Origin: Coniferiporia sulphurascens
Taxonomy: Eukaryota > Basidiomycota > Agaricomycetes > Hymenochaetales > Hymenochaetaceae
Direction: 5' to 3'
DNA: 64,000 bases
Assembly: GCA_002794785.1 (NCBI GenBank)
Contig: NBBA01000005.1
Coordinates: 1,054,001-1,118,000 of the forward strand
In this document: in pieces, positions 11,565-23,791 of the stretch
How positions within the stretch are numbered: the stretch's first letter is position 1
Layout: each line of letters starts with the position of its first letter
The notes under the pieces: generated by a model
What the model saw: the letters and a program-made list of their open reading frames with translations, nothing else
Databases searched by the model: none
What the model was told of the DNA's origin: nothing
Made by a program: the position numbers and the translations under genes

Positions 11565-12408
11565 GGCAGTAGGGAGGGAAGAGTGTTAAAAGAAGGTTAG
11601 TGGAGTGAAGAAGACAGTTGTCCGTTGCTTAGAAAAGGAAGTAGCTGCTGAAGGCGGCGTAGCCGCCGCAGAAAAAGGAACTGCAGACGGCGATTTTGAG
11701 TAACCTCCCGTGACCGCCCAGGGAAACCTGGTCACCTCGAGCTTGGCTATGAGCTATGAGCAGCACCCTAGACCAACACTGAGCTTTTAGGACCCTGGTA
11801 GAGGTTGACACAAAAGCATGTACGCGGGGCACCACACGAAAGACGATCAGAAGGGGCCAGCCGCGCGCTCAATACACCGTTTACTACTCACCGTTCTGGA
11901 CAAAGCCTACTTCCATGCACAGAAATTTTCTATTAAAAATTGACAACAATACGGGGGCGCAGTAATTGAGACGACTTACAACGCAGAGCTTGGGGATGAA
12001 GACACGGAATGGAGCGGCACGTACTGGGCCAAATTTTGACTCGGGAAAGCGCGTCTCCGAGGTCTTGATTGCTCGTCACGCAAAATAAGAGATAATATTA
12101 AGTTAAGATATCCCTCTAATATTTGGCTTCTTGAGACGTCCGTTGAGCACACATCTATGTGCTTGCACAAGGATTGTGTGCGGTACAGCTCGGCTTCACG
12201 TCGAATGTGTATTGGTGAGAGCTTACCCAGATCAGTGAACGCGCTGTGACGGTATGAAGCCAAAGGCCTCGATCGACAAATTCGGAAAGTCTGCGTTGCT
12301 CATCCGACATTAACACACACAAGTGGGAGACTATAGCTATGGCAAAAGAAAGCGAATAGATCGTGTGGTGTACAGGTGATAATACAGGGGTCAGCCACAG
12401 TGTGGTTA
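11565..12408. other. Intergenic region with two short hairpins
   Basis: About 840 bp upstream of the kinase and downstream of the WD40 gene. No conserved frame is found. Two inverted repeats stand out: 11653..11667 (GGCGGC, 3-nt loop, GCCGCC) and 11710..11735 (a CCAGG/CCTGG stem with a GAAA loop, extended by GTGA/TCAC across a 4-nt bulge). They could be structured leader RNA of the kinase transcript or a small RNA; the sequence alone does not decide. Confidence 0.45.
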
Positions 12409-14760
12409 TTACTGAAATGTACACTGGGGTTCTGCTCCCTCGGACTCGTCTTCCGCCACTCGCCGTAATGCCATTCGGTACTGCATAAAAAGATTGGCAA
12501 ATCCCATCTGAGTCCTTGCGGAGCGACGAGCAGACGCTGAGTTTCTGCTCATGATGTCCTCGGCATGGTGAAGTCGCGAGAAGGCAGAGTCCTTCTCTGT
12601 TGGAGCAAATAACTTGTATGAAAAGAGGGTGAACTACTGAAAAACGCGACCATAAGCAAGGAGGTCTACCTTCACGGTCGTGTCAATCCCACTGCACGCA
12701 ACGAGTGGCAGGCGGGGATGACTCTCGATCACATTGACAACATTGGCATCTCCCTCATAGATGCCGTGCAAACGTCCGGTAGCCTTTTCCCAGAGGAAAA
12801 AATTGCCATCATCGGAACCGGAAGCGACATATTCGTCTTCTGCACCGATGAAATTCACTTGAAAATGTTAGATATCGCTATTTCTCCTCCTTATGGACGT
12901 AAATCTCACCGTCTTTAACCGTTTCGACGTTACTATGACCAGCAAAGCGCCTCCGCGGCAATATAACTGGTGACTTGAACTTTTCCTCGAGCCCGAGGAG
13001 GTACGCCTCGTCGACACCACTTTCATCATCAATGTCTTCTTCGTTTTGCATGCTCTCAGCACCATGACTTGTGTTATATGTTCTGCCCTCTCCGTCCGAA
13101 GTGGAATTGTCACCTGAATTTAAGTCTAGTTCACTCAAGGATGACTTGAACCTTTTTCGGTTTGGAGGAAGAATTGATGACGACCTGGTGGGAGACCCCT
13201 GAGGCTCGTCCCGCGTGGAGTACAGAAAGACGGCATCCGCGCTGTATGCTTAATCATCGGAGACACCCAGTACTATTAGTAGACAGAGATGAAAGCCGCT
13301 CAAAATGACTGACTGAGCAAGACCTTGGCGAACGTGTTGTATATAAATACGCACAATAATATAATTGAACTGATTGCGTACCTCGTGGGCATTCGTTTGG
13401 GCCATACGAGCGCCAGTAATATGCTCGGCACCCCTCCCCTCCTCTGGAGCTCGCTGTGCTCTACCAAAACGGCGTACACACGTAACATAGTCATCATCAC
13501 TACACGGTACACCCCACTCCGATTGTAAATTCCGCCCGATCTGACGACGATCGAATAGGTAACCCTGTCCAGATCCCTTAGCATGTTTTGTATGTCTGCT
13601 TAATTACCTTGAAGAACTTACAAAAGGAGATTCGCCAGCGACTACGAATAAATAGGGTGCTAATGGTGAGAGTGCAAGCGTTGAAAGATCGTGAGGTAGA
13701 GATACAAGTGGCGGAGGACAACCGCCTTGCTTCCTGCCACAGACATGTGGAGTCCGCAAGTCATGTTGGCGAACGGTTCCATCCTAAGAGTTAAAAAAAT
13801 TGACACAACGTTTTGGTTCGACGATTCGAGAACGAACAGGATCATACCAACCTCGGCTACAGTTAGAAACAAGTCCGAACTTTCCTCGGTCACTACACGT
13901 TTTGTTCGACCATCGTGACATTTCAAAACACGAATGCACGTTTCACTTTCGTTGAAGTAGGCTCCCCGAGCTTGCCTGGGGGTTGTCAGTGCGCGCTCCA
14001 CATCGAAAACGCGCACCTGACGATCAGCCGCTACCGAAACTCTGTACCAAAAACAGCAAGCATGGAACAGGACGAGGTATTAGAAGTCCCGCTAATGAAA
14101 TGGCGAGCTTGTACGACGTACATCCGCGATGACGACGGTAACAGATGGGCATTTAAAATGTTGCCGGCGTGCCCGGTATAAATGATTGAGCATTGCTTGT
14201 ACGGGTAAGGGCTTGAAATGTCGTTTGGGTCGAGTCTCCATAACCTCAATCTGAACCAAAGTAAGACCAACACAATTATGTTATAGGCAAGCACACTATA
14301 AGCGGACTGAGTTTATCTCACGTTTTATCATCCCCTCCACTTATAAGCACGTCTCCATCCAAGGCCCAGCTGAGCGCATTCACGCAACTAAACACCAATC
14401 AATTGAGTCCCCATTCATCGACACAGCAAACGCAGGGGTTTATGTGCATGCGTACCCCGTATGACCATATCCCTCATCATCTCCTAGCACATTTACCCTG
14501 TCTAAAGGTCCTTGGTAAGCTCGCCTCAAAGCTTTCGTCCTGTAAGTTTGCGTCGCGAACGATGAAGATGGTGATGTCGTCAGATCACGGAGAAGTCTGT
14601 ATGTGCTCGGAGTGCCAGAAGACTTCCGGGTATGTGAGGTGGTGGGGGAATGTGTTTCACTTGCACCCTCCCATGTCCGCTGTTGAAATTGCAAGTTCTG
14701 CAACCAAGCATCAACGTCCACTGTCGTGGCTGGGATGACCGTGTCGCTGTCCATATCCAT
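12409..14760 (-). CDS. WD40-repeat protein, DCAF-like (DDB1-CUL4 associated)
   Basis: WD40 propeller protein resembling the DCAF6/DCAF8/WDTC1 group, which recruit substrates to CUL4-DDB1 ubiquitin ligases. It starts at 14760 (MDMDSDTV). The first exon ends with a block rich in LRRAYQGPLDRVNVLGDD. The next exon gives GCVNALSWALDGDVLISGGDD (first WD repeat), followed by LRLWRLDPNDI, QVRVFDV, LRTPHVCG and, late, FIGAEDEYVASGSDDGNFFLWE and the SGID-TVKLFAPT end of the propeller. The final exon adds a helical tail (NLFMQYRMALRRVAED) ending in TAA at 12409. Many short introns; the order of blocks matches DCAF8-type proteins. DDB1 binding is inferred from family membership. Middle exon borders are approximate. 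Confidence 0.85.
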
Positions 14761-15131
14761 CAGAATTTTAGACGCCAGAAAGGAGACATTTGTGAAGGAA
14801 AGCGATGGATTGGGGACTTAAAAGTTAACGAAGAGCTAAGCTTACGTTGTCCGGACGAAGCCCAGTGGGAAATGAGGGAAGTCCTCTGACGATGACGCGT
14901 GTGGCGCAAGTATCAACCCGTTTTACTACCCATCCGTGTTAATGTTGTTCAGTCGCACGAAGAGTCACGCTCCCTTTGGAATCACAATATCATTATAACG
15001 ATGCAGGAGTCTTAATACAGGTTATTGTAGAGAAAGCCTAGTAGTCCGCGCCAGACACCACAAACATTTCTGCTACCAAGGGAACAAGGACGACGACGCA
15101 AAGCGATACAAGACACAGCAGTCAAGTGCGC
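14761..15131. other. Intergenic region, WD40 gene 5' side / PEP4 3' side
   Basis: 371 bp between the WD40 start and the PEP4 stop, both on the minus strand. It presumably contains the WD40 promoter and PEP4 3' UTR. No gene is supported. Confidence 0.5.
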
Positions 15132-16713
<1,582 letters not shown>

Positions 16714-17883
16714 GGTGGTTGGTAGTAGAGGGGCCCGAACACGAACACACCTGCGGAACGCGCGTCATACTTTATGGGGTTGTCACGCCGACCCGATTTG
16801 GAAGTCAACGGTTGCCCATGTTGGGAGACTGGGGCTTCGTGGCACGACTTGACCAATATTAATAACTATGAGGGGAGCCCACATACAGAAGTGGGGCGCA
16901 AGACTACGCCACAAAAGCTAAGTGTATTTACTCAGTATAAAGGCCTTTTTCTAAGGCTGGCTAGAGTAAAGGGTTGATGTTCTCACGGGGGGGCACACAC
17001 AGCCACAAGCTATCGCTGACTAAGCTAGCTTTTTGGCAGCCTGGAGGGCGGAAGCCCTCCAATTGATGTTTTGATGCAAAAAAGCCTGGGTCCTACTTCA
17101 ACGCCGCCCAATAAGTGCTCTACTGCTGACAGATTGAAGTGACTCCCAGCGTTAGCGGCGGCCGAACCGTTGAGTCTCACTCTCGCGGATTCAACACAGA
17201 GCGTCGTTCCAAATTGGGAAGCCGGACACAACACGCGCATGTGCAATACAAGTAGCATTTGCGCATGCAACGGGCTCGTAAATCTGTTTTCAAGTTCATG
17301 CTACCCTCTATCTTGGAGCACTGAGTTCTTGTCAAAAAACATGACAATCTTGCACAGCCTTACAAGAGCGCATCACGATTCACGAGCAATGTTGATGGCC
17401 CGACGCGGTTGCTACCTTCGTGTGAAGCGTCTGATCCCCAGGAATTTCGTTCGCTATTGGCCGCCACTGCAACCACACAGCGATTGAGCAGCTGGACTGC
17501 CGCACCTTTCTTTCTCTTTTTCCTCTCAGTTTTTACATCCCTTTCGCACCGTACAGCGTACACTGTCCTGGCAGGCAGATCTCCTTCGACATTTCCGGGG
17601 ATCTACACACACGCTCCGTTGCCAGGTGGTCTACCATTTTCACAGATTGATCCAAGGTCCAATCAGTTTCGACAGATTCGCGCTTAGGGGCATTCTCACA
17701 AGCTCTCTCGCTTTACTTAAGGCTCTGCTGGACTGAACCTAGGTGTCTCTTGCTTTCGACGACGTCCCAAGACGAGCGGCACCCTGTACGCGACACTCGG
17801 AGAGCTGCGCTTCCCGCTTTACGTTCATTAACTTTGTTCAAGTACATTCACGACGACCCTGTTATACATCACATCTGCGCTAA
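16714..17883. promoter_or_regulatory. Divergent intergenic region PEP4 / YP-repeat gene
   Basis: 1.17 kb between two divergent start codons, so it should hold two promoters and 5' leaders. A perfect 8-bp hairpin with GGAA loop lies at 17042..17061 (TGGAGGGC/GCCCTCCA). Several frames are open but show no domain. Pyrimidine-rich tracts occur at about 17505..17530. Confidence 0.5.
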
Positions 17884-20800
17884 ATGTCTCGTCTCACCCG
17901 GCCTTTTCACAAGTCATCTCGCTATGATCTCCCTCGTCCTGTTCACCCGCTTAGCCCACCAGACACCGATATTACCGCCGACTCAATGCAACTTCCTCCA
18001 ATGAACATTGTCCCCAGGGATGTGGGATTATATGCGGACCTAGCCACGTCATCGTACACCAAGGTCGACTCCGCCGAACAGTATCACCCTACTTCCTCCG
18101 AGGCGCAGACACCCAGCGGACGTTTCCGGAGAACTTCGAATCTTACGTACCATCCTCCCGGATCTCTACGCCATGAAGCGCGCTCTGCCCCGCGTTCTGC
18201 GACGCGTTGGCTAGTTATGGTGTTTCCGCCCTCTGCAGTATCTCGTGAACATGGAAGTTCCGTATTCCTGGATGCAACTGCACGTGCATCCCACGCCGTG
18301 TTGATGCCCCTCCTGCCAAGTGTGAGTCTTTGCCGAAAATACCGACTCTCTTTATGAGTCACCGAAGCTATTTTTTTTGCGTACATAAGCTAATATCTTC
18401 ATTTCTTCTCTTCCCTTAAATACCCTCAGTTGTCAGGCCAGCTGTCTGCCATTGCCCGCGAGTTCTCCTTCCCAAGCACAACAGGCATTTGCATCTACCT
18501 ACACATGGCTGACGGCGGCGTCCAATTCGCACCTCGCATCTCCGACGAATCATGGTCAATATTGTGGGGGAGCGCCTTCGACGAAAGGCAAACGACGAAT
18601 AGCATGGGTGGACTCCCGATTGCAGGACGGATTGAGTTCGATCTTGACCTAAGGAAGGCCCGTTGGTTCGACATGTGGGTCACGGCGTGCAGGAGGGAGC
18701 TTGACGTTGGTCTTTCCGCTCCAGCTTCCGTCGCCCACCGTCGCGACGAGAGTCGGACGACATTTGCCCACGAACAACCAGAGGAATCAATCGCAGACGA
18801 CATTTCTGTCACAATTCAGCAGAAGGTACCCATTATTAGGCACGTTCCGCGGAAGCTCTCTCTCCTCGATCGTGTCGATGTTTCTTCACTCAGGCCGGCT
18901 TCTCGGTCCTCCAGGAATGCACTCTCGCCGACGCGTGCTGAAGAGCCTCGACTTGTACTTTCCCCGGTTGCCCGACTGACGGCTGAAATTGGGGAGGATG
19001 AACCTCAAACAGCGATCCAGCGCGTGGAGAAGAAGGTGCAAAAATGGCGCGCCTCCTCTTCGTTCGCGAAGTCTCCACTTGTGACCTCTACGGGGCAGAC
19101 AGCGCTCGATCCGACGAACATGCCGAACAATGTGCCGTTGGCCGATTCCGACGTCGATATCAACGTTGATGGCGTGCAGCCCCTCAACCTTGACGACTTT
19201 ACGTGGAGCGTAACCTCTGCAGGGCCCCTCTCTCCCGAGTTCGAACCCACTTCTGCGCTCTTCTCTGACCAAGATCGCGTACCTTCCGTGCACCTCGACA
19301 GGAGACTCGAAGGTTCCATTTGTCTAACGCCGACAACCTGTACTTCCTTCGGGCCGCCCGATTACGACGTTACATCACCCGTGTCGAGCCTCATCTCCCG
19401 TCTTCCGTCTCCAGATATTGCTGAACGCTGTGTGGACTACGCACCCCTTACGCCATCAACTGCGACAAGCTGGGGGCCTCCGTCCGAATGGCCCGGTAGT
19501 CCTGCTTTGAGTTACCGCGCTCCATCGGTCGACATCGCCGCTAGGTACCTGGGAAGCAGGCCCGTGACACCTAGCACTGCGACAAGTTGGGGCGCACCAG
19601 TTGAGTACCCGGCAAGCCCAGCTACGCCATCCTATATACCCACCCCGGGTATCGGGAGCATGCATTTTGACGATGGGTACGAGGAAGAGACCTTGTTGCA
19701 ACCTGGGCGCGTGCTCCGCTCAATTGGTGCAGGCGGTCAAGAACCCTGGGAACGCACGTTAAGTCGAAGTGCGGACGGTGACACAGGAGTTAAGGCCGTT
19801 CCCTGGAGACATGTATGGCCATATCGCCGTGCCTCGGAGCCTGAGATCCTCGCCTGCCCGCTTTCCACACGTCTGGATCCTGGATATCCGTCGATAAACA
19901 TTTGTAGGCTACATTTTCTCGAATAATTTTGGTTCTCTACTCATCTATGATAGACCCCGCAGTTTATCCTCACTTTGATCTGTACCCCGCGCGCCCCGAT
20001 GCTTTTGGTACCGACAGTACACAGCCCTGGCAATACGTCTGGCCTTACAATGCAAGCGTTGAAGAAACGGTCGTGGCATCGCCGTGGAATCGTGTGTGGC
20101 CTTACCAGCATGTCCTGGACTCGGACGTCGTCATTACTTCGGTTGACGTTCATTTAAATCCCGGTTATCCTTCAATCAGCCTTTGTAGGTCCTAGCGCGC
20201 GAACTTGCGCCATTACTTTACTAAATGTTCTAAAGATCCAGCTGCATATCCATACTTTGACCTGTATCCTTCCAAGCCTGATGATAATTGGGCTGCAGGA
20301 GGAGTCAACATGAAGGTCGATGCTAAGTATCCCGTCCTAAGCATCTGTAAGAAAATTTTCTTTCATGGTAATCATCAGGCTCACGGGGTTATAGACTCAG
20401 CTGTTTATCCTGCATTCGAAATTTATCCCGGATATGTTATCGAGCCTCAACAAAGCTTGTTTAAGGCTCTCCCAGTGAGACTACCGGCATCATATCCCTT
20501 TACCGAGATTTGTACGTCATCATCCTTAGTGGTACACTTTGCATTATAATTTGACTGAATCCATCCTGTAGATTCACCGGTGTACCCCCATTTCGATATT
20601 TATCCTGTGAAGACGGCCTCCTTTTCGCAGATGCAAATGTCTACCCATCAGCTACCTCAAAAAGCAGTGCCATATCCCATCAAGCAGCAGGTTATATCCG
20701 TGAGGTTGGACCGCCTCTACCCTGTTTTTGATCTGTGTAAGTGGCTAAATCATCTTCTGTGAATGGAGAACTTTGTGTTAATAAAAATTTTAGACCCTGC

Positions 20801-22373
20801 CTCGTACCCAGACAATTTGAATGACATATATCCCTGCGTCCAAGCTGATCGCGAAGTCGACCATTTGTCGGTCAAGCTTCCCACGAAATATCCTCATCTT
20901 GACATTTGTTAGTGTTGCCAATTTTTGTCGTGTCATTTTATTCAATATTTGTAGATCCCGCGGTTTACCCCTTCTTCGATCTCTACCCTGCTGTTCAGAA
21001 GGGCCCCGAGCGACCCTTGACGCCTCGAGCAGAGACAAAGAGCGCAGTTGTCGTGAATTTAAAGCCGAAGTACCCTCATATAGAACTCTGTAAGATGCAT
21101 GATTACACACATACAGAAGCCTGCTAACGTCGCGATAGATCCACCGGTGTACCCTCACTTGAGCATATATCCTGCGCTACCGTCCCCTCCGATCGAAAAA
21201 AGCGTGTCGACTGTTTGCGAGGCACGATACCCTAATCTCGATATTTGTGAGAATTTCCTCTGTTTCGTTTCCATTGGTGTCTGATTATCTATTAAGATCC
21301 GGCCGTTTATCCATACTTTGACATCTACCGTGCTGGCAGGGCTTCAATATCTGAGTACTGGCGGGAACCTCGCTCTGTCAGGCTGGAAGCAAAATATCCA
21401 GCCCCCGACCCCTGTGCGTACTCGGCCTAGTCAGATCCTTCGAACTTTTATGCTCACGACTTTTATTTAGATCCAGTTGTCTACCCCTTCCTTGATATTT
21501 ATAACACAGGTTCTGTGTCTGATTCGGTGCCCCTGGCGAACAAACTGTCTGTTCGATTGGAAGCCAGCTACCCGACGTTCGATATATGTGAGGATTCGAA
21601 TATATACACGTAACGCGCATATGCTAATGCGTCCTTGATCGCAAGACCCCGCTGTGTATCCCCATTTCCAGCTCTACCCGACCATGCAACCGGCGATGCA
21701 AGCCTCACCCGGTCTGAGCCGACGAAAAACACATCGCGAATTATGCGAGATTGTGTTCCCGCAGGGCACTGCATTTGACAATCCACAAGCTCCTCTTTCA
21801 CTCTCGAGGCTTCCTAGAATCCCTGACGCGTCCAATGGCAAAGCTGCAGATGCAAACCACTTGTCCATCCCTACGCGCCCGTCCGAGATCAGGCGGTCGG
21901 TGTCTCTTAATCGTCCAAGCAAGAACGCCACCAGCGTTGCGGGCGGGATGTCGCGAAGCATTTCTTTGCGGCACTTGCCGGCCGTCACAGAAGGAGCCGG
22001 CCACTCGGTGCATCCCGGCCACAGGGCCGGCCACGTTGACGAACTTCATGATTCTGTCCCCGGCAGCGAAGTCGTGGCGAAGCGGCTCAAGTCACGGCGC
22101 GACAGTATCATACTGGAGAAGGCAAGGCACTGGAACGCCTCAGGTAAACTCTTCCGAAGTTATAATGAAGGGTCGAATCTAATGTAACGTGTATGAACAG
22201 GTTCGGTTTCGGTCCCACCTCATCGTGACTCTCTTCGGTCGGCCCTGAATGACCAATCCGGACTTCCCCTGCCTCCTATGCCGTCTAACTCCGAGCTTCC
22301 CAACGGACGACGGGGACCCGTCAGTCAGCGACCTGTCGCGAAGCTCGACAGAACGAAGTTCCCATTTCATTAG
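17884..22373 (+). CDS. Unrecognised large protein with exon-encoded Tyr-Pro repeats
   Basis: I do not recognise this protein. Thirteen exons join in perfect frame to about 1265 aa: 17884..18321, 18430..19903, 19954..20184, 20236..20346, 20395..20511, 20572..20736, 20794..20907, 20955..21089, 21139..21246, 21297..21413, 21471..21587, 21646..22143 and 22201..22373. An N-terminal globular-looking region (about residues 90-240) spans the first junction and contains TGICIYLHMADGG, ISDESW and GRIEFDLDLRKARWFDMW; it looks like a conserved fungal domain. A disordered Ser/Pro-rich stretch with its own repeats follows. Exons 3-12 each start with the same repeat, roughly YPAVYPxFDIYP. The C-terminus is basic and disordered. 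No signal peptide or membrane segment is seen. The function is unknown; a multivalent scaffold is only a guess. Confidence 0.85.
19323..19640 (+). repeat. TPSTATSWG tandem repeats inside exon 2 of the YP-repeat gene
   Basis: Three imperfect copies begin near 19323, 19447 and 19563, spaced about 39-41 codons: LTPTTCTSFGPP, LTPSTATSWGPP and VTPSTATSWGAP. Each is followed by an (E)YPxSP-like element and then a PSxDIAxR segment. The copies lie in frame within one exon, unlike the exon-by-exon YP units downstream. Confidence 0.8.
19801..20105 (+). repeat. Three PWxxVWPY motifs bridging exons 2 and 3
   Basis: PWRHVWPY (19801..19824), PWQYVWPY (20025..20048) and PWNRVWPY (20082..20105) lie on both sides of the 19904..19953 intron. 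They form a second short aromatic motif next to the first YP units, and explain why exon 3 (231 nt) is longer than the other repeat exons. Confidence 0.75.
19874..21700 (+). repeat. Array of exon-encoded YPxFD repeats
   Basis: The junction motif has the form YPxxDI-Y-PAVYPxFDIYP, where the middle Tyr codon is split T|AC or T|AT by every intron. Acceptor-side sequences read PAVYPHFDLYP, PAAYPYFDLYP, SAVYPAFEIYP, SPVYPHFDIYP, PASYPDNLNDIYP, PAVYPFFDLYP, PPVYPHLSIYP, PAVYPYFDIYR, PVVYPFLDIYN and PAVYPHFQLYP. Donor-side halves read YPSINI, YPSISL, YPVLSI, YPFTEI, YPVFDL, YPHLDI, YPHIEL, YPNLDI, YPAPDP and YPTFDI. Exon lengths 231, 111, 117, 165, 114, 135, 108, 117, 117 and 498 nt are all multiples of three, with phase-1 introns of 47-60 nt on both sides. 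The linkers between halves vary freely. Confidence 0.9.
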
Positions 22374-22596
22374 GGCTTATGCGGCAATATCCATATAGTT
22401 TTTCTTGTCTTGTTTAATAGCATTCGTTCCCCATGTAAAAACTTCAACACAGTCCATTGTATTTATTTCGTTAATTCATTGCGAGAGCTCACTGGAAACA
22501 TGCGGAAAGGACGCTGCACTAAATTGGGTAGACTCGAATGATGTCGTGCGGTTTGATATAACAAAGGTACAAGTGCAGATTGGAACGGTAGAAGTA

Positions 22597-23582
22597 TCAC
22601 TCGTCATCGTCACTATCCGACCCATAGCTCGACCTATGAGTCAAAGAGTTTTCCACGTCGGGCACAATTTGTCCACTCAGGGTTACACCCCCGCGAAGTG
22701 TCTCTAAGCCCGTCGGGGACGATCGGGAGGCGGCCGGAGGCGATATTCCTGCAGCTGCTCGTGCGGCTCGTAGGTTTGCCTCTTGCTGGTCCCTAAGTAA
22801 CTTCGCTTTTCGATCATCTTCAAAATTGATCCGGACCTACACAACGTAATGAAATAAAAAGACAGTCACGCCCAGTAATCGGATAAAAGGTGTACGTACA
22901 TTACGTCTGGCAATTTCACTTAACTCCTTCTGTGTTAATTTCGTGTGCTGAGCTCGCTCCATTTTCTCAGCCTCCCGATTTAAGGCTTCTTTCAAGATCT
23001 CGTTTCCAATGCGTAGGTCCTCAAGGTGGCGGTTATCAAACACATACGATGGCTGGAACTGCTCAACCTTTGAAACGAATCACATGAGCTGCACCGCAGA
23101 CGGAGCCGTATTCATGTTTCTACCTTCAGATGAAAACCAAGCTGCCAGACGGCATCCAGGTATTAAAATAAGACTATAGAAACCAAGAAGGGTGGCTACT
23201 AACAGCAACTGCATATTCCAATGCCCCTTTGACGTCCACCAGACGCTTCTTTATTGCGTTATTCGTGGGCTTGAATTGCCGGAATTTAGGGTTGTCCGGC
23301 TCCCGTAGGAGGTTGCTGGACAGAGTTTCCAATGTCTAAGACATGGTAAGCGCGTAGACAAGTAGTGTCTACCGATGGATGTACTTTAAGCGATGATACA
23401 GCATCCTCCTTGTTGTTTGGTCTGACGATGCCAGGGTCGATCAGACGTCGGAATGATTGCTTGAGCTCGTGGATACGGGCAAGATACTTGACATCGACGG
23501 TCGCATCCTGGCGAGCACGCTGCTCTGCGGCGGACAGTAGTTCTGCCCTAATATTAGTGGGCGTCGCAGGGGGGGACGACAT
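22597..23582 (-). CDS. PUB-domain protein
   Basis: Small protein (about 230 aa) with a PUB domain, a module that binds the C-terminus of the AAA ATPase Cdc48/p97 in peptide:N-glycanase and UBXN6-type adaptors. The start at 23582 gives MSSPPATP followed by a helical segment (RARQDATVDVKYLARIHEL). The PUB core is LREPDNPKFRQFKPTNNAIKK and RLVDVKGALEYAVA. A C-terminal helical, basic region (EKMERAQHTKLTQKELSEI, then FEDDRKAKLLRDQQEANL) precedes an acidic end (SDSDDE) with stop at 22597. No transglutaminase (PNGase) or UBX domain is seen, so it would be an adaptor only. Introns are short; central borders are approximate. The gene is divergent from the kinase-like gene at 23792. Confidence 0.75.
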
Positions 23583-23791
23583 GGTTATAGTTGTGCAGCG
23601 CAGGTAGGCACCAGTACAATGCGGCGGCAACGACTTGTATGTGGTCCTGACGGACTTGGGGGCGATACTATTAGGTTCGGCACCACGCCTCGTTGTTGAA
23701 GCTCCGAACAAACCAAGGATCGACGCAGCCTTGACGTCACAGGTCCCCGGGAAAGTTCAACGTAACTTGTTACTAACAGTCGTATTCAATA
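23583..23791. promoter_or_regulatory. Bidirectional promoter, PUB protein / fructosamine-kinase-like
   Basis: 209 bp between divergent start codons, GC-rich in the centre. Both transcripts must initiate here. No TATA box was placed with confidence. Confidence 0.5.

Noticed and set aside
17884..22373. Reading the YP-repeat exons as separate small genes
   Set aside because: Each piece lacks a start and stop of its own, and all junctions restore a split Tyr codon in the same phase, so one spliced gene is far more likely.
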